Shown in pieces: positions 25,497-34,781 of a stretch of 64,000 nucleotides of DNA. A model generated the notes under the pieces. That model saw only the letters and a list, made by a program, of their open reading frames with translations, had not been told where the DNA came from and did not search any database. This DNA is from Aliiruegeria haliotis (lineage in GTDB: Bacteria > Pseudomonadota > Alphaproteobacteria > Rhodobacterales > Rhodobacteraceae). The stretch is taken from contig NZ_PVTD01000002.1 of the NCBI RefSeq assembly GCF_003003255.1, positions 1-64,000 on the forward strand, read 5' to 3'. Each line of letters starts with the position of its first letter. Position 1 is the stretch's first letter. The translations under genes and the position numbers were made by a program.

Positions 25497-26474
25497 CTAC
25501 CCGCTGCCGATCAGGATCCCCGCCGCCAGGACAAGACCGCCGCCGAGAACGACCTGCAACGCGGCTCTCCAGAAAGGTGTCTGCATGAACCGGTTCTGGA
25601 TCCAGGCGATAGCCCACAGCTCGATGAACACGACGACCACCGCGATCGTGGTCGCGGTCCAGAAATCCGGGATCAGGTAGGGCAAGGCATGGCCCAACCC
25701 GCCAAGCGTCGTCATCACGCCGGACGCAATCCCCCGTTTGACCGGGCTGCCCCGGCCCGACAATTCACCGTCGTCGGAGGCAGCCTCCGTGAAGCCCATG
25801 GAGATCCCGGCGCCGACCGAGGCCGCAAGTCCGACCAGGAATGTGCTCCATGTGTCGCCAGTAGCAAAGGCCGCCGCGAAGATCGGCGCAAGGGTCGACA
25901 CCGAGCCATCCATCAACCCGGCAAGCCCCGGCTGCACCCAGGTCAGGATGAACTGGCGCCGCTCGTGGTGGTCTTCCTCTGCGAGGGCCTCGTCGGTCAG
26001 GTGAAGCTGTGCCAACTCACCTGCCCTTTTCTCATGTCCGGCTTCCGCCGCGGCCAGATCCCCCAGCAGGCGCCGCGTTTCCGCGTCCGTCACACGGGTT
26101 GCGGCCTTTTCGTAGAAACTGCGGGATTCGTACTCCATCTCCGACAGGATCTCCCGAACCCGCGACAATGACAGTTGATCGAGCAGCCATTCCGGCTTCC
26201 GGTCGTAGAATCCGGCAACGTGGGCGCGGCGTATGAGTGGAATGGACTGGCCGAAACGGATTCGGTAGAGCGCAATCAGGCTCTGGCGATGCCGGTCTTC
26301 CTCCGCCGCCATGTCCATGAACATCGCCGCCGTAGACGGATAGTCCTTTTGCAGGCGCGCCGCGAAATTGCGGTAGATCCGCCCGTCGTCTTCCTCCGAA
26401 GAAATTGCAAGCGCGAGGATTTCCGCCTCCGAAAGATCACGGAAATGCATCTTGTTCGACAGGAATGCGGGCAT
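25497..26474 (-). CDS. mbfA: Membrane-bound ferritin-like iron exporter MbfA
   Basis: A 325-residue fusion. Residues 1-150 form a ferritin-like four-helix domain with iron ligands in S-S-E-E-D-D, M-A-A-E-E-D-R-H, M-E-Y-E-S-R-S-F and E-A-G-H-E-K. Residues 165-325 are a VIT1/CCC1-type membrane domain starting G-L-A-G-L-M-D-G-S-V-S-T-L-A-P. In rhizobia MbfA exports iron and protects against iron and peroxide stress, and is controlled by Irr. The start at 26474 follows GAGG at six bases. I could not see a certain Irr box upstream. Confidence 0.93.
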   Translation of the reverse strand: MPAFLSNKMHFRDLSEAEILALAISSEEDDGRIYRNFAARLQKDYPSTAAMFMDMAAEEDRHRQSLIALYRIRFGQSIPLIRRAHVAGFYDRKPEWLLDQLSLSRVREILSEMEYESRSFYEKAATRVTDAETRRLLGDLAAAEAGHEKRAGELAQLHLTDEALAEEDHHERRQFILTWVQPGLAGLMDGSVSTLAPIFAAAFATGDTWSTFLVGLAASVGAGISMGFTEAASDDGELSGRGSPVKRGIASGVMTTLGGLGHALPYLIPDFWTATTIAVVVVFIELWAIAWIQNRFMQTPFWRAALQVVLGGGLVLAAGILIGSG

Positions 26475-26988
26475 GGAGACCTCACCCAAAGCTGTGTTTG
26501 AAATACACCTACAAAATGGATGCGCAGAAGAAAACGCTACCTGTTGCCGCTTGAACCGCGCCGACAATGCGCCTAGATTTGATATGTTCCCTCGGGAACT
26601 ATGGCGATAAACGCGCTCGTAATAAGCGGCTCGGACCCGGGGGCGGTACCCGGCGGCTCCACCAAACATCCCTTGTTGGGGGATCATGGGGCCGAAATAG
26701 GATCGACGGACGTCTAAAGGGGTTAGCTTTCGCTCGGTGAGGTACCACCGTTACCGGTCCGTTATGCATAATTGCCAACAACAATCATGCTCCGGTGGCC
26801 GTCGCTGCTTAATGCAGTTGACCAAAACCGAAATTTAAGCCCAGTCCTCTAGCAAGGGCTGGCGGGGTTCGCAGGCACCTGGCAACAGAAGCCTGCACTA
26901 CTCCCCACAAGCGATAGTTTTCATTGACTTAGTAAACTAGATAGCTGGTGCAATCGGACCATTTGCAGACCCGGACCCCAGCTAGTCG
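26475..26988. other. Gap upstream of mbfA with no gene seen
   Basis: AT-richer intergenic DNA that holds the mbfA promoter. Only short frames without recognisable features occur. It borders the IS-scarred region to the right. Confidence 0.5.
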
Positions 26989-27227
26989 CTAGCGGCGATC
27001 CTTCTTCCTGGGGATGTTCGGGAGCGGCTCTTCGGCGTCGATCTGCGCGCTTTCCCGTTCGCCCGCCTCCGCCGATGTCGTGTAGTACTCCAGCCGGATT
27101 CGCCACGCCCGCATCCGATCGCGGACGAGCTCCTTGATCTCGTCATCCAACTGGCGGTTCAGGGCCATCTGGCGATACACAGTCAGGGCCACAGTCGCGA
27201 GCAGAGTCCGCGAGTGCAGGTCCAGCA
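26989..27227 (-). pseudogene. 3' fragment of an unknown gene cut by an IS5-type end
   Basis: About 78 codons of an open frame ending in a charged tail (P-N-I-P-R-K-K-D-R-R) lie directly left of an IS terminal sequence at 27228. Before that come helical, amphipathic segments (A-L-N-R-Q-L-D-D-E-I-K-E-L-V-R-D). The apparent upstream extension of this frame is IS sequence. The parent gene is unknown. Confidence 0.4.
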
Positions 27228-27625
27228 GGCTCTGTTGCACAAATCCGATGACGGTCGGACTTCCCCTTTCCCAAACAGACTTATCCCTTGGCCTCAGCGA
27301 CAGGTGTGCCGAGGGCGGTATAGCCGTTGAGCACGGCAATTCGGACCTGTAGTTCGGGAACCTGGCGGTCAAAGTCCCGCGCCATGAGGCGTTGTCCCAG
27401 ATATTTCACGCAATGCATCCACGGACCGGCAGTGGTTTGCTTGCAAACGATGAGAGCGACCCACGCTGCTGCTGGTGACCTCGACAACCCTGACCTCCAG
27501 CGTTTCTTCGTTGATCCGGAGGTGAATCTTGCGCCAGATCCGCCGTTTCCGGCCACCCGCTGCCCGGCAGTCGAAACGCAGTTTCGATGAGAGGGAGGTT
27601 TGCGGGCGTTCCATTCGCCTTCACC
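27228..27625 (-). pseudogene. IS5-family transposase remnant, C-terminal part
   Basis: The left end carries GGCTCTGTTGCAC, a typical IS5-group terminus. The minus strand then encodes, in more than one frame, pieces of an IS5-type DDE transposase: R-I-W-R-K-I-H-L-R-I-N-E-E-T-L in one frame, and the C-terminal L-G-Q-R-L-M-A-R-D-F-D-R-Q-V and L-N-G-Y-T-A-L-G-T-P-V in another. The middle is deleted and the frames are broken, so the element is dead. Confidence 0.75.
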
Positions 27626-28495
27626 CTCAACCTCTAACCCGGTGCTGTCCGCAACCCGGCTGGGTATTGTACAGCAATGCCCGAGAGGAGATCAGCAGGG
27701 GCCCCTTCGAAACGCGATATGGGATGTTCACCGCCAGTGTTCGAGTGAGCTTTCGCGGCCCCACAGGGGCCACGGTCCCTGCCTAACCGATGTTTGAGGT
27801 TATATTTTTTGCCTCTCGCGGTTGCGGATTTGAGCGCGGAACTCCTGTGTTCGACCTCGCGGTCGCGAGCCTTTCGCAACTGTAATTTGCTAGGAGTGGC
27901 AGTCCGTAGGGGAATCTGAGCAGGCGTTCAAAGGCCATTAAATATGGCTCCAGGTGTCCCACGGACCATCGAATGCGGTGTAATGAGATCAATGGCTTGG
28001 AATGGCCGTGCCCCACGGCTGCCTGACGACGTTGCGAAGAGGAAGGTCGCCATTGTCGTGGAGTAGCATCGCGATCGGAGCAGATGCCTCCGTCTTGCGA
28101 TTGCTATGACCGGAATAGACGAAGCCCCGAAGCCTGCGTGGCATTCTGGTCTTCTCGTCAGATCGGCCCTAGAAGCGGACGGTGTCAACTTTTTGTTTCG
28201 ATGACGGGCGATAGGAGCTCTATCGGAGCTCCCTGAGAAGTCAGGGTCACGGCAATTTCCCTCGGGACCTTGTTCTCACTGTGTCTGTTCAGCCCACCGC
28301 ATCGTGCTCACCCCGGATGAAACGGCCCAGCACGGCTTCGCCGCCCGGATTGAAACCGACTTTGCGTCGCTCCTCGCCTCGGAACTGTCCGCAGAACTCG
28401 GAACGACTTCCGCCCATCTCGATTGCCGACGGTCGCGCCGGTTATACCGCACGGAAAAGGCTTGCGTTTTTGCGTGCAGGCGCTTTCCTGGCGAC
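27626..28495. other. 870-base region without a confident gene
   Basis: Several short frames exist but none shows a family motif. The frame of the downstream HNH gene stays open from 28304, yet the sequence there does not look like part of that protein. This stretch separates the two halves of IS5-type sequence and may hold further decayed mobile DNA. Confidence 0.45.
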
Positions 28496-29419
28496 ATGGC
28501 GAAACTGGTTCTCTTACACAAGGCAGACTCGATTTACGAGGATGAGCCGGACCGCGTCTACGATTTCCCCAAGAACTACCTGAAAGCCATTGAGGCCGCC
28601 GTAGGAGACTGGGTCGTCTACTACGAACCGGTTAAGGCGGGGCCTCGAGGGTATTTTGCCGTTGCGAAGATCTCGCAGGTCATCCCGAAGCCGGGAACGG
28701 AGGGGCGCTTTCTTGCCCTGATCGCGCCAGGCACCTTTCTGCAATTCGACAGTGAGGTTCCACGTTTGCTTAACGGCCGACCGCTCGAAGCCGCGCTCAC
28801 CGAACCCGATGGAACACCCAAGCGCGGAGGCCTCGTCCAAAGCGCAGTGCGGGTCCTGCCCGAGCAGGAGTTCGCCAGGATCGTCAGCCTCGGCCTTCCG
28901 GAGAACCTCATCGATATGGAGGCCACCCGTTACGACCCACCCGGAGACCACATCCTGGAACCGGCGGCGACATTCGAGCGACCTGTTCTGGAACGCCTGA
29001 CGCGCCGCCCCTATCGCGATGTCGCCTTCCGTCGGAAAGTCCGCGCAGCCTATGACTACCGCTGCGCCATGTCCGGGCTCCGATTGCGCAATGGCGGTGG
29101 CCGGCCTGAAGTTCAGGCCGCCCACATCCGGCCAGTGGAGCATCAGGGCAGCGATTCCGTCCGAAATGGACTTGCCCTCTCCGGAACCCTGCACTGGATG
29201 TTCGACCGTGGTCTCATGTCGGTGGCAGATGATTGCCAGACGATCCTGGTCTCCCGCAACAAGGTCCCCGGAGAGGTCGTGGATCGTCTCCTGTCCCCGA
29301 CCGGCAAGCTGCTCACACCGGAGGACCCGCGAAACATGCCGCACCCGGAGAACCTCCGCTGGCACCGCGAGAACGTGTTCGGCAATGTGCAATCTGACGA
29401 ACCCGCCCCCTGGGAGTAG
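28496..29419 (+). CDS. HNH endonuclease with N-terminal PUA/EVE-like region
   Basis: A 307-residue protein. Residues 1-140 look like a small beta-barrel reader domain (V-Y-D-F-P-K-N-Y-L-K-A-I near 20, G-D-W-V-V-Y-Y-E-P-V near 38, Y-F-A-V-A-K-I near 54). Residues about 185-290 are an HNH_2-type nuclease: Y-R-D-V-A-F-R-R-K-V, C-A-M-S-G-L-R-L, Q-A-A-H-I-R-P-V and N-G-L-A-L-S-G-T-L-H-W-M-F-D-R-G. Reader-HNH fusions include modification-dependent (type IV-like) restriction enzymes, so defence is plausible but unproven. The ATG at 28496 fits the domain start; its ribosome-binding site is weak. It lies between IS5-type fragments. Confidence 0.7.
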   Translation: MAKLVLLHKADSIYEDEPDRVYDFPKNYLKAIEAAVGDWVVYYEPVKAGPRGYFAVAKISQVIPKPGTEGRFLALIAPGTFLQFDSEVPRLLNGRPLEAALTEPDGTPKRGGLVQSAVRVLPEQEFARIVSLGLPENLIDMEATRYDPPGDHILEPAATFERPVLERLTRRPYRDVAFRRKVRAAYDYRCAMSGLRLRNGGGRPEVQAAHIRPVEHQGSDSVRNGLALSGTLHWMFDRGLMSVADDCQTILVSRNKVPGEVVDRLLSPTGKLLTPEDPRNMPHPENLRWHRENVFGNVQSDEPAPWE

Positions 29420-29469
29420 GTGCGATCGGGGCACCTGACCGGAAGCGCCATTCACCTGCAATCTCGAAA

Positions 29470-29830
29470 AAAATCTCGTTGCTGGAAGTGCAAACAACGC
29501 TCGAGCGTTGGTCCCGTCTCACTCCGACGCCTGCACAGGGCGCTGTAGTTCGGCACCGGCCAGTCGAGGCCGATCAATCTCAACAGGTTGCCGACGAACA
29601 CGCCTCGCCAATGATTCTCGGACCAGTGGCGCTCCCATGGCTCAATCTGGCGCAAGGCCATCCCGTACAAGACCTTCATCGTTGGACAAGTCTGAACCGC
29701 GGCGTCGGCGTATGTCTTCTGTCGACCGAGGTTGCCAGTCGGCAAGGCACCCCACGACATCTCGAGGTCGAACAAGGTTGTTGGAGATCCGCGCTCAACA
29801 AGTTCGCTCGCCATTGTGCTCGAACCAAGC
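29470..29830 (-). pseudogene. IS5-family transposase remnant, N-terminal part
   Basis: The minus strand encodes the first part of an IS5-type transposase: L-F-D-L-E-M-S-W-G, G-R-Q-K-T-Y-A-D-A-A-V-Q-T-C, M-K-V-L-Y-G-M-A-L-R-Q, then L-L-R-L-I-G-L-D-W-P-V-P-N-Y-S-A-L. An insertion of about a dozen residues after L-R-Q and an early stop make it inactive. It complements the C-terminal fragment at 27228-27625 in orientation, so both could come from one split element. Confidence 0.75.
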
Positions 29831-30138
29831 GTTCTCTGAGGGCAGGTACGAACCCGGAACGCCAGTGCTGGTCGCATCCGATCGTCTGGCCCGATCCGAT
29901 CGAGTTCGAGAACTGCACCACGGAGCCCATCATGCTTTCGTCCAGTTGCGCGGACGTGTTGTACACGATCAGTTCCCTGACCTCGATCCCCGGATCATAG
30001 ACCGCCTTCAAGGCGTCGCCCGGGCGGAAACAGCCTTGGCGCGAGAGACGGATTGTCTGGCTCCGATCCGAGTTGTACGCTCACCTTGGAAACCCGGCGT
30101 GCTGATTGTTGCCCGCCTGGCTGGCGGAGTTTTGAGTT
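29831..30138. other. Region upstream of the HMGR operon, no gene seen
   Basis: About 308 bases between the IS5-type remnant and the HMGR start. It should contain the operon promoter; no convincing -35/-10 pair or operator palindrome was found. A minus-strand frame crossing it has no recognisable motif. Confidence 0.4.
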
Positions 30139-31410
30139 TTGATTGTCCCGAACCATGTACTCGAAATGCTCAAACGGGTGCGTGCGTTGTATTATCAGGA
30201 TGGCCGCGAAACCCGCATGCTGCCCGACGATGCGGCGCATTCCCCGTTCCGCGGCGCGCAATCGGCTTCGGCGGCATCGATCACCGGGTTGTGGGAAGCG
30301 CTGCGCAACCAGGGCAAGGCCCGGGGGCGAAGCCAGTCCATTCTGGCGGATCCCGAGACGCTGGCGAATGCCGAGACCTACTCCGGCAATATCGAGAACA
30401 TGATCGGCACCGTGAAGGTGCCCGTCGGTGTGGTGGGGCCGCTGCGCGTGCGGGGTCTGCATGCCGATGGCGACTTTCATCTGCCGCTGGCCACGACCGA
30501 GGCTGCACTTGTCGCGTCCTACGGGCGCGGGGCCCTCGCCGCCACACGGTCCGGCGGCATCAGCACCGCGGTTCTCTATGAAGGCGTGCTCCGGTCCCCG
30601 GCTTTCGTCTTCGACAGCCTGTTGAACGCGGGGCGTTTCGTCGACTGGGTGGTCACACAGGTCGACGACCTGCGCGCCGCGGCCGAGGCAACAACCGCCC
30701 ACGGTCGGCTCGTCTCGCTGGAGCCGATCATCGACAACAATGTCGTGTTCCTGCTCTGCCGCTTTACGACCGGCGAGGCGGCCGGACAGAACATGGTGAC
30801 CATCGCAACCGATGCCCTTTGCAGGAAGGCCGTTGACGATTGCCCTGCCAAACCGCTGCGATGGTATGTCGAGGGCAATTTCTCCGGCGACAAGAAGGCG
30901 ACATCGCTCGGGACGCTGACCGGGCGCGGGCGCAAGGTCAGCGCCTCGGTGACACTGCCCGAGCAGGTTGTGCAAAAGGTGCTGCGGACGGACATCGACG
31001 CGATGCTGGACTATGGTCGGGTCGCGGGGCTTGGTGCGCTGCTCTCAGGCCAGTTCGGAGCTCAGGCCCACTATGCCAACGCGCTGGCAGCCTTCTATAT
31101 CGCCACCGGCCAGGACGCCGCCTGCGTGGCCGAGAGCGCGGTGGGGTTTACGCGGATCGAACGCCGCGAGGACGGCCTGTTCTGCTCTGTCACCTTGCCG
31201 AATATCCTCGTAGGAACGGTCGGCGGGGGGACCGCATTGCCAAGCCAACGCGCCGCACGAAGTCTTCTCGGCCTCGAGGGGCCGGGCAGCGCGGCGGCGC
31301 TGGCAGAGGTCACCGCGGCGCTCTGCCTGTGTGGAGAGATATCCATCGTGGCCGCCATGTCCGCTGGCCATTTCACCTCTGCCCACCGCAAGCTGGCCCG
31401 CACGCGATGA
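30139..31410 (+). CDS. Divergent class I HMG-CoA reductase
   Basis: A 423-residue homologue of 3-hydroxy-3-methylglutaryl-CoA reductase, which makes mevalonate. The class I features are N-M-I-G-T-V-K-V-P-V-G near residue 87, G-R-G-R-K-V near 262 and G-T-V-G-G-G-T-A-L-P-S-Q. All four catalytic residues are present: E121 (A-T-T-E-A-A-L-V), K252 (G-D-K-K-A-T), D326 (T-G-Q-D-A-A) and H416 (S-A-H-R-K-L). The dinucleotide-site motif, D-A-M-G-M-N in classical enzymes, reads E-A-A-G-Q-N (213-218), a marked change. The start is TTG at 30139 with GGCGGAG upstream, or ATG at 30166. Its stop overlaps the next start (ATGA). No other mevalonate-pathway gene is nearby. Confidence 0.88.
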   Translation: MIVPNHVLEMLKRVRALYYQDGRETRMLPDDAAHSPFRGAQSASAASITGLWEALRNQGKARGRSQSILADPETLANAETYSGNIENMIGTVKVPVGVVGPLRVRGLHADGDFHLPLATTEAALVASYGRGALAATRSGGISTAVLYEGVLRSPAFVFDSLLNAGRFVDWVVTQVDDLRAAAEATTAHGRLVSLEPIIDNNVVFLLCRFTTGEAAGQNMVTIATDALCRKAVDDCPAKPLRWYVEGNFSGDKKATSLGTLTGRGRKVSASVTLPEQVVQKVLRTDIDAMLDYGRVAGLGALLSGQFGAQAHYANALAAFYIATGQDAACVAESAVGFTRIERREDGLFCSVTLPNILVGTVGGGTALPSQRAARSLLGLEGPGSAAALAEVTAALCLCGEISIVAAMSAGHFTSAHRKLARTR

Positions 31411-32321
31411 GCACGGGGCTGGCACGGCGTCTCTGGATCTATCAGGCGGAACGGTTCCCACTCGCCCGAACGGTGCCCCTGCTTGCGGTCTTCTCCGCCG
31501 CAAGCATCAATGTCTCGGCGATGCTCTCAGGACGTCCGCTGCCCGGTCCCCTCGCCTACCTGGTCGCGGCACTGCTGGCGCTCGGCATCTTCTTCCAGAT
31601 GCGGGCCTGCGACGAGGCCAAGGATCTGGAGGACGACCGCCGCTATCGCCCGGAACGCCCCATCCCGCGCGGATTGGTGAGCCTTCGCACCGTGCTCGCG
31701 CTCGCGGCGGGCGTGGGAATCGGGATGCTGGCACTCGCATGGTCGTGGAACATGGCGACGCTGGGCTTGCTGTGCCTGAGTTGGGGCTGGCTGGCCCTGA
31801 TGACGGTCGAGTTCGGCGTGCCGGACTGGCTCAAGGCACGCCCGATGACCTACCTCCTGAGCCACATGCTGATCATGCCGCTGATCGACCTGCTGCTGAC
31901 CGGGATCGAGTGGACCGCAGCCGGGGCAACGCCCTCCCCGGCGCTCGGACTGTTCCTTGCGTTGAGTTTCGTCAATGGCTGTGTGCTGGAGATCGGCCGA
32001 AAGGTCTGGGCACCGGTGAACGAGCGCGACGGCGTGGAGACCTATTCCGCGCTTTGGGGGCCCCAGCGTGCGGCGCTGATCTGGTTGGCAACCGTAGTCG
32101 TGGGCTTTCTCCTGTTGGCCGCTCTCGGGCGGGCGCTTGGCGCTGCCGTGGCCGTCACAACCGTCGGCGGGATCGGGGTTGTGATGGTCGGCATGTGCGC
32201 GATGCGGTTCCGGGCCAATCCTGATCCGGTTTGGCAAGGGCGCGTGGACATGGCCTCCGGGCTTTGGGTACTGGTGTGTTATCTTGCGGCCGGTTTCCTT
32301 CCCCTGGCATTCGGAAGGTAA
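31407..32321 (+). CDS. UbiA-family prenyltransferase-like membrane protein
   Basis: A 304-residue membrane protein with about eight or nine helices. Two acidic motifs, as in UbiA enzymes, lie at residues 66-77 (R-A-C-D-E-A-K-D-L-E-D-D) and around 200-215 (E-I-G-R-K-V-W-A-P, N-E-R-D-G-V-E-T-Y-S). These normally bind prenyl diphosphate through Mg2+. The proteins transfer prenyl chains to aromatic rings, hemes, chlorophyllides or glycerol phosphates; the acceptor here is unknown. It overlaps the HMGR gene by four bases and precedes the dikinase gene by three. Confidence 0.8.
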   Translation: MSTGLARRLWIYQAERFPLARTVPLLAVFSAASINVSAMLSGRPLPGPLAYLVAALLALGIFFQMRACDEAKDLEDDRRYRPERPIPRGLVSLRTVLALAAGVGIGMLALAWSWNMATLGLLCLSWGWLALMTVEFGVPDWLKARPMTYLLSHMLIMPLIDLLLTGIEWTAAGATPSPALGLFLALSFVNGCVLEIGRKVWAPVNERDGVETYSALWGPQRAALIWLATVVVGFLLLAALGRALGAAVAVTTVGGIGVVMVGMCAMRFRANPDPVWQGRVDMASGLWVLVCYLAAGFLPLAFGR

Positions 32322-32324
32322 AAC

Positions 32325-34781
32325 ATGAATCTTGTCTTGCAATCCACTGAAATAACGCTGGAAACCGCAGGCGGAAAAGGTGCTTCCCTGCACCGGCTTG
32401 CGGCTGCCGGTTTCGACGTTCCGGCCTTCTTCGTGGTCTCGGCAGAGGCATGCAGGCACCACGATGGTCGCGTCGTCCCGCAGCCATACCTGGCGGCGGC
32501 CCTCTCGAATGCACTCGACCAACTGGGGCCCGGCCCCTACGCGGTGCGGTCCTCCGGTCGGGCCGAGGATGGTGCGGCTCACAGCCACGCCGGGCAGTTC
32601 CAGACACGGCTCGACGTGCCTGCCTCCGGCGTCGGGGCAGCAATTGCAGATGTCTGGGCATCGGGGTTTTCCGAGGCGCTGGACAGGTACCGGGAGGCAA
32701 CGAATGCAGCCCCGGCCGAGGCGCCAGCGATCATCGTGCAACAAATGGTGCCGGCCCGTGCCGCAGGCGTCGCCTTCTCCGCCGATCCGGTCACCGGCCT
32801 TCGGGACCGCCGGGTCATCTCGGCCATTTCCGGACTGGGCGAGGCGCTGGTCTCCGGCGAGGCCGACGGCGAGGACTGGCAGGTCGCCACCACCGGCGAC
32901 ATGCTCGCAAGCCCCACCGCGCCAACGGTCCTCACGACCGAGGAAGTCGTGGAGATCGCCGCCCTCGCCGCCCGCACGGAGGCGTTTTTCGGCACGCCAC
33001 AGGACATTGAGTGGGCGATTGACGACACCGGGCTTCACCTGTTGCAATCCCGCCCGATCACGACGCCGCTGCGCCCGCAACCGACGCCGGACAATACCCT
33101 GATCGTGCTCGACAATTCCAACATCGTGGAAAGCTACCCGGGCATTGTCAGCCCGCTCACCTACAGTTTTGCCTGTTTCGTCTACGGCCGAGTCTACCGG
33201 GCCTTCGTGGCGCTACTCGGGGTCGGCCCGGCCGAGGTCAACGCCAATGCGCCTGTCTTCGACAATCTGCTCGCGCGGGTTGACGGGCGGGTCTACTACA
33301 ACCTCGGCAACTGGTACCGTGCGCTGGCGCTGCTGCCCGGGTTTTCTCGCAATCGGGACCACATGGAAACCATGATGGGCGTCGACGAGCCGCTTCCGTC
33401 CGAGTTGCGCGACACCATCGGGCCGCCACCGGCCACCGGGATGAAACGGCTCGCCGAAGCGGTTCGAACCCTGCGCGTGACGGCGGGCCTCGGTTGGGCC
33501 GCCCTTCGCCTGCCGGTCACGAAACGGCGGTTCGAAACACGGCTGCAGACGGCACTTGCCACTGGCAAGGCGCCAGACCGCGCCAACCTCACTGAACTGG
33601 CCGCGACCTGGCGCGCCATCGAGGCAGACCTGCTCGACCGTTGGGATGCCCCCCTGATCAACGATTTCCTCTGCATGATGGCCTTCGGCGCCTCTCGCAA
33701 GCTGCTGGAGGCCTGGGCCGGACCAAAGGGCGTGGCGCTGCACAATGACGTCATGATCGGTCAGGGCGATATCGTCTCTGCCGAACCGTCAAGGCGGATC
33801 GCGGAGATGGGCCGGATGGTGGCCTCGGCCGGTCTGGCGGGTAATCTCGTCCGTGATGGCCGCGCGGCCCTCGCCGGGCATCCGGATATCGAAACGGCCT
33901 TCGACGCCTATATCGCGCGGTTCGGCGATCGGTGCACACAGGAGCTGAAGCTGGAATCGATCACACTGGACGAAGATCCGACGCAACTCCTTGCGGCGAT
34001 CGCGGCTAGCGCGGCGCGTCCCGCGGCCCCGGCGGCCGACCGTGCGGAGCCCGACTGGAACGCGGTGATACCCGACCGGCCGGGCCGGCGCCGGTTGGCG
34101 CGCTGGATCACCGGCTATGCGAGGGCCCGCGTGCGCGACCGGGAGAACTTGCGGTTCGAACGGACCCGCATCTTCGGCCACGCGCGGCGTGTGTTCCTCG
34201 CCATGGGGCGCGAATTCTGGGCCTGCGGACGGCTGGACGCGCCGCGGGACATTTTCCACCTGACCGTCGACGAGGTTCTGGGAGCGATCGAGGGCAATGC
34301 CCTGTCGACCGACCTTCGCGCGATTGTCGCGTCCCGCCAGGCGGACCACCGGCGGCACGAAGACCGGCCCGACCCGCCGGAACGGCTTGTCGGGCACGGG
34401 GCGGCGACGCTGGTGAGAACGCGCCCGGGCGAGGAACCGCCAGCCGAAACCGGCGATGCACGGATCGGCACCGGCTGCTCCGCCGGTCGCGTGACCGCGC
34501 CGGCACGGGTGGTCCGCGACCCTCGGGTGGAGCACCTCGCCTCCGGCGAGATCCTCGTCGCCCGAAACACCGATCCAGGCTGGATCGCCGTCTTTTCCAA
34601 TGCCGCAGCCATCGTCGTCGAACGCGGCTCGTTGCTGTCGCATTCCGCCATCGTCGCGCGGGAACTGGGCATTCCCTGCGTGGTCGGCATCAAGGGGGCG
34701 ACAGACTGGGTGCCTGACGGGGCCCGCCTGACGGTCGACGGGGAAACCGGAGAGGTTCGGCTGGCCGATGACACGCAATGA
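32325..34781 (+). CDS. PEP-synthase/rifampin-phosphotransferase-like dikinase
   Basis: An 818-residue protein. Residues 1-245 are a PPDK/PEP-synthase-type ATP-grasp domain (G-G-K-G-A-S-L-H-R-L near 17, V-R-S-S-G-R-A-E-D near 72, G-V-A-F-S-A-D-P-V-T-G near 147, L-L-Q-S-R-P-I near 240). A middle region of about 450 residues begins N-I-V-E-S-Y-P-G-I-V-S-P-L-T-Y. The C-terminal swivelling His domain has the phospho-histidine at H773 in L-L-S-H-S-A-I-V-A-R-E-L. Domain order and length match rifampin phosphotransferase, which uses ATP to phosphorylate a small-molecule hydroxyl. No PEP/pyruvate TIM-barrel domain is apparent, so the substrate is more likely an operon intermediate. The gene overlaps the next by 14 bases. 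Confidence 0.8.
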   Translation: MNLVLQSTEITLETAGGKGASLHRLAAAGFDVPAFFVVSAEACRHHDGRVVPQPYLAAALSNALDQLGPGPYAVRSSGRAEDGAAHSHAGQFQTRLDVPASGVGAAIADVWASGFSEALDRYREATNAAPAEAPAIIVQQMVPARAAGVAFSADPVTGLRDRRVISAISGLGEALVSGEADGEDWQVATTGDMLASPTAPTVLTTEEVVEIAALAARTEAFFGTPQDIEWAIDDTGLHLLQSRPITTPLRPQPTPDNTLIVLDNSNIVESYPGIVSPLTYSFACFVYGRVYRAFVALLGVGPAEVNANAPVFDNLLARVDGRVYYNLGNWYRALALLPGFSRNRDHMETMMGVDEPLPSELRDTIGPPPATGMKRLAEAVRTLRVTAGLGWAALRLPVTKRRFETRLQTALATGKAPDRANLTELAATWRAIEADLLDRWDAPLINDFLCMMAFGASRKLLEAWAGPKGVALHNDVMIGQGDIVSAEPSRRIAEMGRMVASAGLAGNLVRDGRAALAGHPDIETAFDAYIARFGDRCTQELKLESITLDEDPTQLLAAIAASAARPAAPAADRAEPDWNAVIPDRPGRRRLARWITGYARARVRDRENLRFERTRIFGHARRVFLAMGREFWACGRLDAPRDIFHLTVDEVLGAIEGNALSTDLRAIVASRQADHRRHEDRPDPPERLVGHGAATLVRTRPGEEPPAETGDARIGTGCSAGRVTAPARVVRDPRVEHLASGEILVARNTDPGWIAVFSNAAAIVVERGSLLSHSAIVARELGIPCVVGIKGATDWVPDGARLTVDGETGEVRLADDTQ

